Source of the DNA: Chloroflexota bacterium
GTDB lineage: Bacteria > Chloroflexota > Anaerolineae > Promineifilales > Promineifilaceae
Reading direction: 5' to 3'
NCBI GenBank assembly: GCA_020628815.1
Contig: JAHDEN010000026.1
Location: 1 to 47,275, forward strand
Length of the DNA stretch: 47,275 nucleotides
The translations under genes and the position numbers were made by a program. Numbering within the stretch: position 1 is the first letter of the stretch; every line of letters begins with the position of its first letter. The notes below the pieces were generated by a model. The model searched no databases. It was not told the DNA's origin and saw nothing but the letters and a program-made list of their open reading frames with translations. Shown piece after piece: positions 17,273 to 25,605 of this stretch.

Positions 17273-17842
17273 TTAAAAGAGCGTTAATTGCTCGGCCGAC
17301 GGCGAGCCGGGCGCCATGTCAGGCATAATCAATTGGTCAGCGATGTCTAAAACTTTGTCTAGCAAGCAGTGTCGTTCCGGCATGTCGGCCGGGGGCGGGG
17401 CCACATCTAAAATGATGGGGGAATGCTGACTGAGCCGCTCATATTTGGCCAGAAGGGCGAGCGATAGGCGCATCGATTCCCCTAACTTTAGATTGTCGTC
17501 GTACAGCAGGTGCAACGCAGACAAAACAATAACGGGTGTGTTGTGCCACAGCGCTTGCCGATTTAACAGATGGCAGAGACAGGTTTGGAGCTGGTACGCG
17601 GTAAACGGCCGGGAGACATGAATATGATCCATCGGCTGTTTAAAAAACACCCTCTCTAAATGAATGTATTCAAGCGTGCGTGTGGCATTAAACGCACAGC
17701 CACAGTCGATAATCGTAATGGGGCCACGAATGGCTCCCCACGCAATTAGCTTATGAAGCGTGTCTCGTTCTAAGCCTGCAAGTGCGCTAATTTTCCCGCT
17801 GGCTATTAGGGCTGGGTGGGTTGGTGTGATCGGTTGGTTCAT
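17273..17842 (-). CDS. RecA-fold-like accessory protein with C-terminal beta-clamp motif
   Basis: A 189-residue protein. A strand-like PITIIDCGCAFNA (41-53), the segment HIHVSRPFTAYQLQTCL (74-90) and a Walker-B-like strand VIVLSALHLLYDDN (104-117) recall the RecA/RadB/ImuA core, but no GxxxxGKT P-loop exists, so ATP binding is unlikely. The last five residues are QLTLF (185-189), an almost exact match to the bacterial sliding-clamp-binding consensus QL[S/D]LF. It is the first gene of the polymerase operon. Likely role: tethering the polymerase complex to the clamp or to a RecA filament, as ImuA/ImuB do in other bacteria. Assignment to the RecA fold is tentative. Confidence 0.72.
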   Translation of the reverse strand: MNQPITPTHPALIASGKISALAGLERDTLHKLIAWGAIRGPITIIDCGCAFNATRTLEYIHLERVFFKQPMDHIHVSRPFTAYQLQTCLCHLLNRQALWHNTPVIVLSALHLLYDDNLKLGESMRLSLALLAKYERLSQHSPIILDVAPPPADMPERHCLLDKVLDIADQLIMPDMAPGSPSAEQLTLF

Positions 17843-18036
17843 GGGGCAACCTTAGCGAAAGCAGAACATGTTATCTATCGGTCATAGGCATATTTTCGGC
17901 CGATTACCCCCTACCTGCAGTGGGTATGCCTAGGGCATAGACCCAGAGCAGGATGACCTGAAAAGCGTATCTTTAACGATTCTTTCACGTTCAAAACAGG
18001 TTGGGTGGCCTAAAATCGGCAACAGGAGAAGCACAT

Positions 18037-18099
18037 ATGTTCCATGCAAAAAGAAGAGAGAACCTAATCTCTTTTGATTCACACCTATGTCATTGCTAA
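18037..18099 (+). CDS. Leader ORF overlapping the LuxR-type regulator start
   Basis: ATG at 18037 follows a strong Shine-Dalgarno (AGGAGA, 7 bases away) and opens a 20-codon frame, MFHAKRRENLISFDSHLCHC, whose TAA lies 13 bases inside the regulator gene in another frame. The regulator's own ATG has no Shine-Dalgarno. This suggests translational coupling or a regulatory leader peptide; a +1/-1 shift making an N-terminal extension is less likely. The leader contains the complementary stretches AAGAGAG and CTCTTTT, which could pair. Confidence 0.45.
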   Translation: MFHAKRRENLISFDSHLCHC

Positions 18100-18533
18100 A
18101 GCGCATTATCGAAACACTTCAGTCGGCCGAGCCATCGAAATCTGCCCCTGCCCCGAATACCGAAGAGCCTGAAAGGACGGCCGTTGCTTTTGCGCGGCCG
18201 TTGATTCAGCAGATTCAACAGCTGGCAATGACAGAAGGTGTGGGAGTGGACGAAATGACGCTAGAAATTTTGCAGGCCGGGGTTGCCAAGCGGCAGGCTT
18301 ATCACCAAGCGCTACGCATGTGGCACACGCTTACGCCGCGCGAAAAAGATGTATCAGCCTTAATCTGTATGGGTTGTTCAAATGATGAAATTGCAGGGCA
18401 AATGCACATTGCCAGAGGGACTGTACGCACGCACATTCGCCATATCTTGAAGAAATTTAGGGTTGAAAACCGCTTGCAGGTTCGTGATAAGCTCTGGTGG
18501 TGGGATTTTGAAACGTGGGCGGCCGAGGTATAG
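18087..18533 (+). CDS. LuxR-type HTH transcriptional regulator
   Basis: A 148-residue protein whose C-terminal half is a LuxR/FixJ-type helix-turn-helix: LTPREKDVSALICMGCSNDEIAGQMHIARGTVRTHI, followed by RHILKKFRVENRLQVRDKL. There is no receiver domain; the N-terminal ~75 residues form a short Ala/Gln-rich helical region of unknown function. It is divergent from the polymerase trio across 244 bases and could control it, but nothing in the sequence proves this. Its ATG has no Shine-Dalgarno and overlaps a leader ORF. Confidence 0.88.
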   Translation: MSLLKRIIETLQSAEPSKSAPAPNTEEPERTAVAFARPLIQQIQQLAMTEGVGVDEMTLEILQAGVAKRQAYHQALRMWHTLTPREKDVSALICMGCSNDEIAGQMHIARGTVRTHIRHILKKFRVENRLQVRDKLWWWDFETWAAEV

Positions 18534-18541
18534 AAAATAAA

Positions 18542-18575
18542 AAACCCTCCAGCATCGATCGATGCTAGAGGGTTT
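18542..18575. terminator. Bidirectional terminator between LuxR regulator and glycosidase
   Basis: AAACCCTC-AGCATCGATC and its complement GATGCT-GAGGGTTT form a stem with one bulge pair. Read on the minus strand it is followed by TTTTTTATTTT, so it best terminates the glycosidase gene; on the plus strand the T-run is short. Confidence 0.8.
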
Positions 18576-18605
18576 AAATCTCAAACTAAAGAGCTGGGTC
18601 TGCGC

Positions 18606-20372
18606 TTATTTGCGAGTAACAGGTAGATAAACCCCTTCGCTACCTACAAATGCAAATCCACTGCCGGTGTTGTTCCCGGTTGTAGATGGGGCCTCTTCTG
18701 CTGACACAACAGAAACCGTAAAGTTGAACGTACCTGTGGAGCTATGCACCCAGTCAACCGTTGCATGGTGCAGAGATGTTGTACACCCTTGGAAGTTAGG
18801 TGGAATCTCGTATGTACCAATCAAGCTGTTGTCGCTTGCATCTCTAAACTCAACCGAGGTTGGTTGGCCGGTTGGTGAGTTACCCAAGTTGCGGACCATG
18901 ACACCGATTTTGGTTGTAACCGAGTCATTCTCGTTATTTTGGATAGCGGTACCAATTGTGGCTCGCTCAACCATAAAATCAACAGTTAGAGGGGTGGTTG
19001 CATACTGTGCTGCAACTGCGTTACGGTAAGCTTCTCCAACAACTGTTAATTGATTTTGATTGCCGGGGTTAGGAATTTTTGATGGGAAATCGGCTGAGCC
19101 ACATTCTGGATAGTTAATGCTGTAGTCCGTAACTAAGTGGCTAATATCTGCAATATAAGGGAGTTGATCAACATGTTCATGTAGCACAAACCATGCCCAA
19201 CGCTGTACCAATCGGTCGCCGTCTAATGAATAACCCAGAGCCGGATCTGTGTGATCATTCATCCAATTTACAGTGGATGTCAGATAATTAGCCGCGCGTT
19301 GCGCCGTAATACGGTTAGAATCCTCATCGCAGAAATCAGATGTTAGGTTCAGACCCCATTCACGCATGATAAGCGGTTTTTCTTGATACCCGTGATCTTT
19401 CATCCACTGACGCATGTTAATAACTTGCTGCTGGAAAAGTTGTACATTGTCATGCTCTTTCACACAGATAACATTGTCTATACCGCATAAGTTGGCATCA
19501 AAGCGTTCTTGACCCGTTGCTGGATCGTAGAAAATCGGTTTTCTCCAAGTTAGGTCTGGGTTAGAGCCTAAGGCGATATGAGAGCCATCTTGTGAATTTG
19601 GATTGACGTTATCATAATGACGTCCCCAAATGTTGTAAGCGTGCATTGTGAAAATGTCTACCGGCATATCGTATCCGTAGATTGCACGATAGCTGTTAAA
19701 GACGTTGGTTAAATATTGCTGACGGTCTGGCCCAAAATTAACCAAACCACTAATCGCAATTTGTGCGGTGGGGTCAATGCCTTTGATATATGAATATGCA
19801 TCGTGATAGGCGCGAGCATATGTTTCTGGCAACAGGCTGTCCTGTGCGTTTTCACGATCAACTTCATTTCCTACAACCCAGATCGTACCGGTGTTGGCAC
19901 GGATGGTGGGGCCAAGACCCCTGGGCCAGCGTGTATTTTCACTGTATGGATAGGGAGCATCTGCTGGTTCGCTGAAGTATGGATAACGCTGCGTACTATC
20001 ATAGAAAGGCAGGTCATGGCCAGCACCGGCTAGCCAGTACTCATCGACGATCCGCTGTCCGTTTGCATCAAACTTTGGTTTAAAGCGGATGTTGCTAATT
20101 GCTTCGACATATCCATCTTGTTGTGAGTAAGTGCGAACTTGAGGGACAAATTCGACATTGAAGCTTAAGTCCATGCCGCCCTCGGCCGTAGATGCGTATG
20201 CAAGCCCAAAATCAGGACTGGTCCCAGACGCACCATTGCGGCAGATCGGGCCAGGTGGGGCTATCTGCGGTGTGTCAGGGTCTGCTGACGCATCGTTCGT
20301 AAACATCCAAAAGCTGCCCAAAAGAATTGCTACAACGGTGAGTGGGATTGAAAGTAATTTGAAATGGTTCAT
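18606..20372 (-). CDS. Secreted TIM-barrel glycosidase-like protein with C-terminal beta domain
   Basis: A 588-residue exported protein with an N-terminal signal peptide (hydrophobic to about residue 22, ASA cleavage site near 30). The catalytic barrel resembles clan GH-A: the acid/base is in WVVGNEVDR (Glu170) and the likely nucleophile in PLIMREWGLN (Glu338), with MHAYNIWG between them. The exact GH family is not assigned. Residues about 460-575 look like a CARDB/Ig-type beta domain, and the protein ends GVYLPVTRK, a 'YLP'-type tail that I associate with secreted Chloroflexota proteins. Likely role: attack on an extracellular polysaccharide. No Shine-Dalgarno is seen. Confidence 0.75.
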   Translation of the reverse strand: MNHFKLLSIPLTVVAILLGSFWMFTNDASADPDTPQIAPPGPICRNGASGTSPDFGLAYASTAEGGMDLSFNVEFVPQVRTYSQQDGYVEAISNIRFKPKFDANGQRIVDEYWLAGAGHDLPFYDSTQRYPYFSEPADAPYPYSENTRWPRGLGPTIRANTGTIWVVGNEVDRENAQDSLLPETYARAYHDAYSYIKGIDPTAQIAISGLVNFGPDRQQYLTNVFNSYRAIYGYDMPVDIFTMHAYNIWGRHYDNVNPNSQDGSHIALGSNPDLTWRKPIFYDPATGQERFDANLCGIDNVICVKEHDNVQLFQQQVINMRQWMKDHGYQEKPLIMREWGLNLTSDFCDEDSNRITAQRAANYLTSTVNWMNDHTDPALGYSLDGDRLVQRWAWFVLHEHVDQLPYIADISHLVTDYSINYPECGSADFPSKIPNPGNQNQLTVVGEAYRNAVAAQYATTPLTVDFMVERATIGTAIQNNENDSVTTKIGVMVRNLGNSPTGQPTSVEFRDASDNSLIGTYEIPPNFQGCTTSLHHATVDWVHSSTGTFNFTVSVVSAEEAPSTTGNNTGSGFAFVGSEGVYLPVTRK

Positions 20373-20888
20373 AATAAAGTTGGTATGGGCTGAAGATTAA
20401 ATAGCTAAGGTGACTTAATCTTCAGTTGGGCAGGAACGTGGAAAATATTGTAAACGCTAGTTATTAAATTCGTGTTCCTGAAGTATGGGCCTAATTTTCC
20501 TCAATTAGCTAGTGTTTTGCCAATTGCTGTTTCAGTGAAATTCCAACTGACTAAAACGCTTAAGGCTACGTCATTCCCAAAGGCAATGTTCATTAGCCTC
20601 TGCCTGACGTAGTGCTAGTACTTCGTCAAACTTCTTTTAAATAGTGATTGCTTTACTCTCAAGGGGGACTTCGTCAATTAATGAAGCCTAATGTGTCTTT
20701 GATAAAACACGAGTAACTATCTAGAAATGACCGCGTATGCAGGTTTTCTACATTAATTTGCGATTTAACTAACACTCCATCTGTCATTTTAGCTAACTTT
20801 TCCGGTATACTGCAAGTCTGGTAGTCCGGAAATGCTAAGAAATTACTGTTTGTGAGTAAGAAATTAATCCTTGAAGTTAAAAGGTACC
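20373..20888. other. Divergent intergenic region between glycosidase and mutS2
   Basis: 516 bases with promoters for two divergent genes. It contains one copy of a 65-bp dispersed element (20509-20573). A -10-like TATACT is visible about 80 bases before mutS2 but without a good -35. No gene is supported. Confidence 0.4.
20509..20573 (+). repeat. 65-bp dispersed intergenic element, copy A
   Basis: Aligns without gaps to 44094-44158: 47 of 65 positions identical. Both copies begin CTAGTGTTTTG and have complementary ends (here GTGTTTTG... with ...CTAAAACGC). It lies in the gap upstream of mutS2. Confidence 0.65.
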
Positions 20889-23285
20889 ATGGATCAAAAA
20901 TCTGCTGATATTCTTGAATTCAATAAAATATTGCAGGCCTTGGCGTTTTATACGAGCTTTAGCGCTGGGCATGAAATGGCCTTGGCTGTGCAACCGGCCG
21001 TTGATGAGCAAGAAGCGATCCGTTGGCAAAATGAGACGGCCGAAGCGTATGCCCTTTTCCAGAGTGGTAGCGATGTGACGATTGGCCCTGCACGTGACGT
21101 GCGTGAGTCGATTGATCGAGCAAATCGTCGCTTTTTATTGCTGGCCGAAGACTTCTTGGCCATTCGTGACACGATTACGGCTGCTCGTACCCTGCGCCGC
21201 AAAATCGAAAAAGTGCGTGAGACCTATCCTGTATTATGGGAAGTAGGTGAGCTGATCGAAGAATGCCCCGGCCTAGTCACCGCCATCAACAAAACAATTG
21301 ACGACCGTGGGGTTGTGCTAGACAGTGCCAGCTCTAAGCTGAGCAAAATTCGGCGGGAAATACGGGTGGTACACGGCCGTATTTTAGAGCGGTTGCGCGG
21401 AATGTTGGTGAGCCATAGCGCCTATTTACAAGAACCACTGATCAGTCAGCGGGGAGATCGGTACGTGTTGCCGGTAAAAGCGGAGTCAAAAGGGAATGTG
21501 CGCGGGATTGTGCACGACAACAGCAGTAGCGGTGCCACGCTGTGGATCGAACCGATGGGGACGGTTGATCTTAATAACGAACATCGCCAGCTAAAATTGG
21601 ATGAAGACAAAGAAGTCACACGGATCTTAACCGAACTGACGCTACGTATGGCGGATCAAGGAGACTCGATTATTCGGGTGGTTGAGCGCTTGGCTGAATT
21701 TGATCTTATTTTTGCTCGGGCCAAGTATGCAGGGCGCATCAACGGCATCCAGCCTGAATTTGTGCCGTGGCGCAAAACGGCCGAGGGTGAGCTACACCCC
21801 GGATCAACCGTTTGGTTTAAAAGCACGCGCCATCCGCTACTGGACCCCGACACGGTGGTTCCAACAGATTTAACGTTACCAGAAGATATTTACATTGTGC
21901 TGATCACCGGCCCCAACACGGGGGGTAAAACGGTGAGCTTAAAATCGGCCGGTTTAATGGTGTTGATGGCGCAATCCGGCCTGCACGTGCCCTGTACCGA
22001 AGCACGCTTAAGCTTTTTTGATGCGGTTTGGGCCGACATTGGAGACGAGCAATCGATTGAACAGAGCCTATCAACCTTCTCGGCCCACATGACCAACATG
22101 ATCCGAATTTTGGAGCAGGCAGATGATCGGTCGTTTGTGGTGCTGGACGAATTAGGATCTGGAACTGATCCGGCCGAAGGTGCCGCCTTGGCCTCAGCCA
22201 TCATTGATTATTTGCGCGATCATGGATCAACGGTTATGACCGCAACCCATTACCCGGAACTAAAGGCGTATGCCACAACAACGGCCGGTGTGACAAACGC
22301 ATCGCTGCTGTTTGATCTTGAGTCACTGTCACCGACCTATGAAATGACCATCGGGCTGCCGGGTAAATCTAACGCCTTGGCGATTGCTAAACGATTGGGT
22401 CTTGATAATTCGATCTTAGATGGGGCGATGGGGCAATTGGGTGTCGGCAGTAATGAGACTGAGCAACTGCTCGACTCGATTTATGATATGCGGGATCGCA
22501 TCGCATCTGATGAGGCTGGGGCACGCTTGGCCCGCCGACGTGCAGAACGGGATCGTGAAAAACTACAGACGCGGTTAGAAGAGATAGAGCTGGAACGAGA
22601 TGAGGTTTTAAAGCAGGCGCGGGCAGAGGTTGAGAAAGAGCTGGAGATGATCCGCAATGAAATCAACCGAGTACGCAAACAGGTTGGCAAAGCGGAATCA
22701 AAGAACATGCTTAAAAAGCTGGGACGTGATGTGACCGAGATTGAAAACCGGCCGCTGGCATCTTTGAGCCAAACCCCTCTGATCGATTCGGTGATGCCTA
22801 AAGAGCCAAAAGGGCAAAAGCGGCGCAAGCTGCGGGTAGGCGATGAGGTGTTTATTAAAACGCTGAAGTCTAAGGGTGAGATTATTTCATTAAGCAAAAC
22901 GTCGGCCGAAGTTGCGGTTGGTCGTTTGCATATGAAGGCACAACTCGAAGAGCTAGAGTTCCGAGGTCGGCCGGTTAAAGTTGAAGAAGCGATTAGTGTG
23001 CCTAAAACCCAATCCCCCGGTATGGAGCTTGATTTGCGCGGTATGCGGGTTGAAGATGGCTTGGAACAAATGGAGAAGCATTTGGATCAGGCGATTTTGT
23101 CACGGGTCCCTTGGGTGCGTGTGATTCATGGCAAAGGGACCGGCCGCTTGCGCGAGGCTGTGCGTAAAAGCCTGACCAAGAACCCACGCGTGTTTGGCTG
23201 GGAAGAAGGGAAAAATGGGGAAGGCGGCGCCGGTGTGACGATCGCCCGTTTGGAAAAAGTAAAAGCACAAGAACCCGCTGTTTAA
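20889..23285 (+). CDS. mutS2: MutS2 ATPase with Smr endonuclease domain
   Basis: A 798-residue MutS2. The MutS core and clamp regions are followed by the ATPase: Walker A GPNTGGKT (about 341-348), the STFSAHMTNM segment, Walker B VVLDELGSGTDP and the switch ATHYPELKA. A coiled-coil region (about 515-620) leads to a KOW-like segment (RVGDEVFIKTLKSKGEI) and the C-terminal Smr domain with LDLRGMRVEDG and HGKGTG. The length is normal for the family. MutS2 proteins act on branched DNA and recombination intermediates and, in some bacteria, on collided ribosomes. ATG at 20889 follows AAAGG; an in-frame TTG lies six codons upstream. Confidence 0.96.
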   Translation: MDQKSADILEFNKILQALAFYTSFSAGHEMALAVQPAVDEQEAIRWQNETAEAYALFQSGSDVTIGPARDVRESIDRANRRFLLLAEDFLAIRDTITAARTLRRKIEKVRETYPVLWEVGELIEECPGLVTAINKTIDDRGVVLDSASSKLSKIRREIRVVHGRILERLRGMLVSHSAYLQEPLISQRGDRYVLPVKAESKGNVRGIVHDNSSSGATLWIEPMGTVDLNNEHRQLKLDEDKEVTRILTELTLRMADQGDSIIRVVERLAEFDLIFARAKYAGRINGIQPEFVPWRKTAEGELHPGSTVWFKSTRHPLLDPDTVVPTDLTLPEDIYIVLITGPNTGGKTVSLKSAGLMVLMAQSGLHVPCTEARLSFFDAVWADIGDEQSIEQSLSTFSAHMTNMIRILEQADDRSFVVLDELGSGTDPAEGAALASAIIDYLRDHGSTVMTATHYPELKAYATTTAGVTNASLLFDLESLSPTYEMTIGLPGKSNALAIAKRLGLDNSILDGAMGQLGVGSNETEQLLDSIYDMRDRIASDEAGARLARRRAERDREKLQTRLEEIELERDEVLKQARAEVEKELEMIRNEINRVRKQVGKAESKNMLKKLGRDVTEIENRPLASLSQTPLIDSVMPKEPKGQKRRKLRVGDEVFIKTLKSKGEIISLSKTSAEVAVGRLHMKAQLEELEFRGRPVKVEEAISVPKTQSPGMELDLRGMRVEDGLEQMEKHLDQAILSRVPWVRVIHGKGTGRLREAVRKSLTKNPRVFGWEEGKNGEGGAGVTIARLEKVKAQEPAV

Positions 23286-23514
23286 CAACTGTCCGAACTA
23301 AAAAATTGGTCCTTTAAAACTGAAAAGAAAATCACAAGAAAACAACATGCAGATGGGGTAGCTATTTTATCTGCAATCCTAAACAAACTGTGAATACTGT
23401 TTGAACTTACTCGAATCTAACACCTGTCGTTCACAATCCCAGATGCTATGAGCTGCAGTTATTTCAGCCGAGCTAAATACACCACACAGTGAGAAAAATT
23501 ATATTTTGAGTGCT

Positions 23515-23997
23515 ATGGAAGATATTTCAAAGAAGCAGGCAAAAATCATATTTGAACGTGCTAATCGCCAGCAACGACGGGGCAATTTTAGCGAGGCGAT
23601 AGCCTTGTATCGTCAGTCTATCGAACTGCAACCCTCGGCCGAAGCATATACATACCTTGGGCTAACATACAGCATGCTTGAGCGTTATGAGGATGCGATT
23701 GAGCAGTGTAAATTAGCGATCGACATTGATCCAGATTTTGGGAACCCATATAACGACATTGGATCTTATTTGTTGATTCAAGGTCGGCCGGAAGAAGCTT
23801 TAGAGTGGATCGAACGTGCGACAGAAGCCACTCGTTTTGATGAACCTCAGAAGCCGTTTATCAACATGGGGCAGGCGTTTGAACTGCAGGGGCAATATCG
23901 TTCTGCGCTACACGCATACGATAAAGCGCTCCAGATTAATCCGCTTGACCGTGCTGCGTATGGGAAAAAACAAACGCTTGTTGCGAAAATGAACTAA
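23515..23997 (+). CDS. Tetratricopeptide repeat protein
   Basis: A 160-residue soluble protein made of about four TPR units: RRGNFSEAIALYRQSIELQPSA, YEDAIEQCKLAIDIDPDF, GRPEEALEWIERATEATR and GQYRSALHAYDKALQINPLD. No signal peptide or other domain is seen. It is a likely protein-interaction module of unknown partner. ATG 23515 is chosen over TTG 23506; no clear Shine-Dalgarno, but TATATT lies 9 bases upstream, so the mRNA may have a very short leader. It is followed by a strong terminator. Confidence 0.88.
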   Translation: MEDISKKQAKIIFERANRQQRRGNFSEAIALYRQSIELQPSAEAYTYLGLTYSMLERYEDAIEQCKLAIDIDPDFGNPYNDIGSYLLIQGRPEEALEWIERATEATRFDEPQKPFINMGQAFELQGQYRSALHAYDKALQINPLDRAAYGKKQTLVAKMN

Positions 23998-24030
23998 GAT
24001 TTTTGGTTTATTGATTTAGAAAAGATAAGA

Positions 24031-24070
24031 AAGACCTCGTTGGTTTAAAACTAACGAGGTCTTTTTTTTT
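24031..24070 (+). terminator. Rho-independent terminator of the TPR gene
   Basis: AAGACCTCGTTGGTTT pairs with AAACTAACGAGGTCTT (one mismatch) around a short AT loop and is followed by nine Ts on the plus strand, 33 bases after the TPR stop codon. Confidence 0.9.
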
Positions 24071-24144
24071 GCAAAATAGTGCAGATGCCAGCTCTTCTCT
24101 ATTAAAGATATACTTGCTGAAAATATGCAGCAGATGGAGTAGAT

Positions 24145-25605
24145 TTGAACCGGCCAAACATTCTCTTACTCGTAAACGATCACCAGCTTTATTATCGGCA
24201 TGGATGGGACAGTAGCCCACAGATTCAACGGCCGTATGTTGATCAGCTTGCGGCCGAAGGTGCGACCTTTTCTCGCGCCTATACAGCTTGCCCCCTTTGC
24301 GGACCTGCACGCCGCACCATTCTGACCGGGCTTTATCCCCATAACCACGGCCATCTACAAAATGATTCAAACGCCCCATATGATCATGAACTGTATCCAC
24401 AAACGTTGGCAGATGTAGGATATCAGAACTACGCGTTTGGCAAATGGCACGCTGGGGTAGGCACGGCGTTAGAGCATGGCTCTCAAGGGTACAGTCTGCG
24501 GGGATACGGCAATCCCTACCTAACGGAACCCTATAAAAATTATCTAGCAGCGCGTAATCTGCCCCATCCGACCATTCGCATTGAGCGCGATCTAAGTCAT
24601 GGGGATCGATTACAGCCGGAAGATACATATGTTCAAGCAGACACCGGTGGCTGTTGGGAGCACATGGCGGGGATCATGGAGGCGCCCGATGACGCTCACG
24701 AGGCGTTTTTCTTAGCTAACTTAGCTTGTGACCAACTCGAAACTATCGCTGCGCAAAAAGGTGCTCAGCCGTTTTGTATGCGGGTCGATTTCTGGGGACC
24801 CCATCAGCCATATTTTCCAACCCAGCGTTTTGCTGATTTATATGACCCCGCTGAAATCCCCATCTACCCAAACTTTTATGATGACTTGGAAAACAAGCCT
24901 GCCAGCTACCAAACTGAGTTGAATTACCCGATGGGAGATCCCAATGGCAAGATTGTGATTCCCAACCCGCTGCCGTGGAGCGAATGGCAAAAAATACTGG
25001 CGCTCTGTTATGCTCAAATTACATTGGTTGATGCGGCCGGCGGCCGGGTTTTAAACAAGCTGGATGAGTTGGGTCTAGCTGACAATACGCTGGTCATTTG
25101 GACGGCCGATCACGGGGATGCGCTTGCCTGCCACGGTGGGCATTTTAATAAGCGGTGCTATTTGCCCGAAGAGGTGATGCGGGTGCCGTTGGCGATCCGT
25201 TGGCCAAATGAAATCACGGCCGGGCAAACGCTTGGGCATCTTGCGAGTAATATCGACCTAGCACCGACGATTTTGGATGCGGCGGGCACGGCATTTGCTG
25301 ATCCTGTGGATGGTGAGAGCCTCATCCCGATCATGCAAAATGGGTCAAATAGCTGGCGAGAAGACTTGCTGTGTGAGACAAACGGTCACTATGATCCGAT
25401 TATCGGCCGGATGGTGGTAACAGAGCGGTACAAATATGTGGAAACTAAGGATGACCTGAGCGAACTGTATGATTTAGATACCGATCCATACGAATTAACA
25501 AATTTGATTGATGAGAGCCAGCACGCCGCTTTGCATGCAGAGATGCGGCAGCGACTTGCCAAATGGAAGCTGAAAACAAACGATTTTACTGATACAAATT
25601 TATGA
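24145..25605 (+). CDS. Sulfatase (cysteine-type, formylglycine-dependent)
   Basis: A 486-residue alkaline-phosphatase-superfamily sulfatase. The maturation motif is CGPARRTILTG, with Cys52 converted to formylglycine in the family (CxPxR). Metal ligands are the Asp after LLLVN (NDHQ replaces the usual DD) and the C-terminal TADHGDALACHGGH. No signal peptide is seen, so it is probably cytoplasmic. No sulfatase-maturing enzyme is in the window. The start is TTG (24145): GGAG lies 5 bases upstream and no in-frame ATG exists nearby. The substrate (sulfated sugar, arylsulfate or phosphonate) is not decided. Overlaps the next gene by ATGA. Confidence 0.9.
   Translation: MNRPNILLLVNDHQLYYRHGWDSSPQIQRPYVDQLAAEGATFSRAYTACPLCGPARRTILTGLYPHNHGHLQNDSNAPYDHELYPQTLADVGYQNYAFGKWHAGVGTALEHGSQGYSLRGYGNPYLTEPYKNYLAARNLPHPTIRIERDLSHGDRLQPEDTYVQADTGGCWEHMAGIMEAPDDAHEAFFLANLACDQLETIAAQKGAQPFCMRVDFWGPHQPYFPTQRFADLYDPAEIPIYPNFYDDLENKPASYQTELNYPMGDPNGKIVIPNPLPWSEWQKILALCYAQITLVDAAGGRVLNKLDELGLADNTLVIWTADHGDALACHGGHFNKRCYLPEEVMRVPLAIRWPNEITAGQTLGHLASNIDLAPTILDAAGTAFADPVDGESLIPIMQNGSNSWREDLLCETNGHYDPIIGRMVVTERYKYVETKDDLSELYDLDTDPYELTNLIDESQHAALHAEMRQRLAKWKLKTNDFTDTNL

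Noticed and set aside
17865..17872. AACATGTT palindrome upstream of the polymerase operon as a LexA/DinR site
   Set aside because: The spacing does not match the GAAC-N4-GTTC or CTG-N10-CAG LexA boxes; an 8-base palindrome is too weak alone. An SOS link remains untested.
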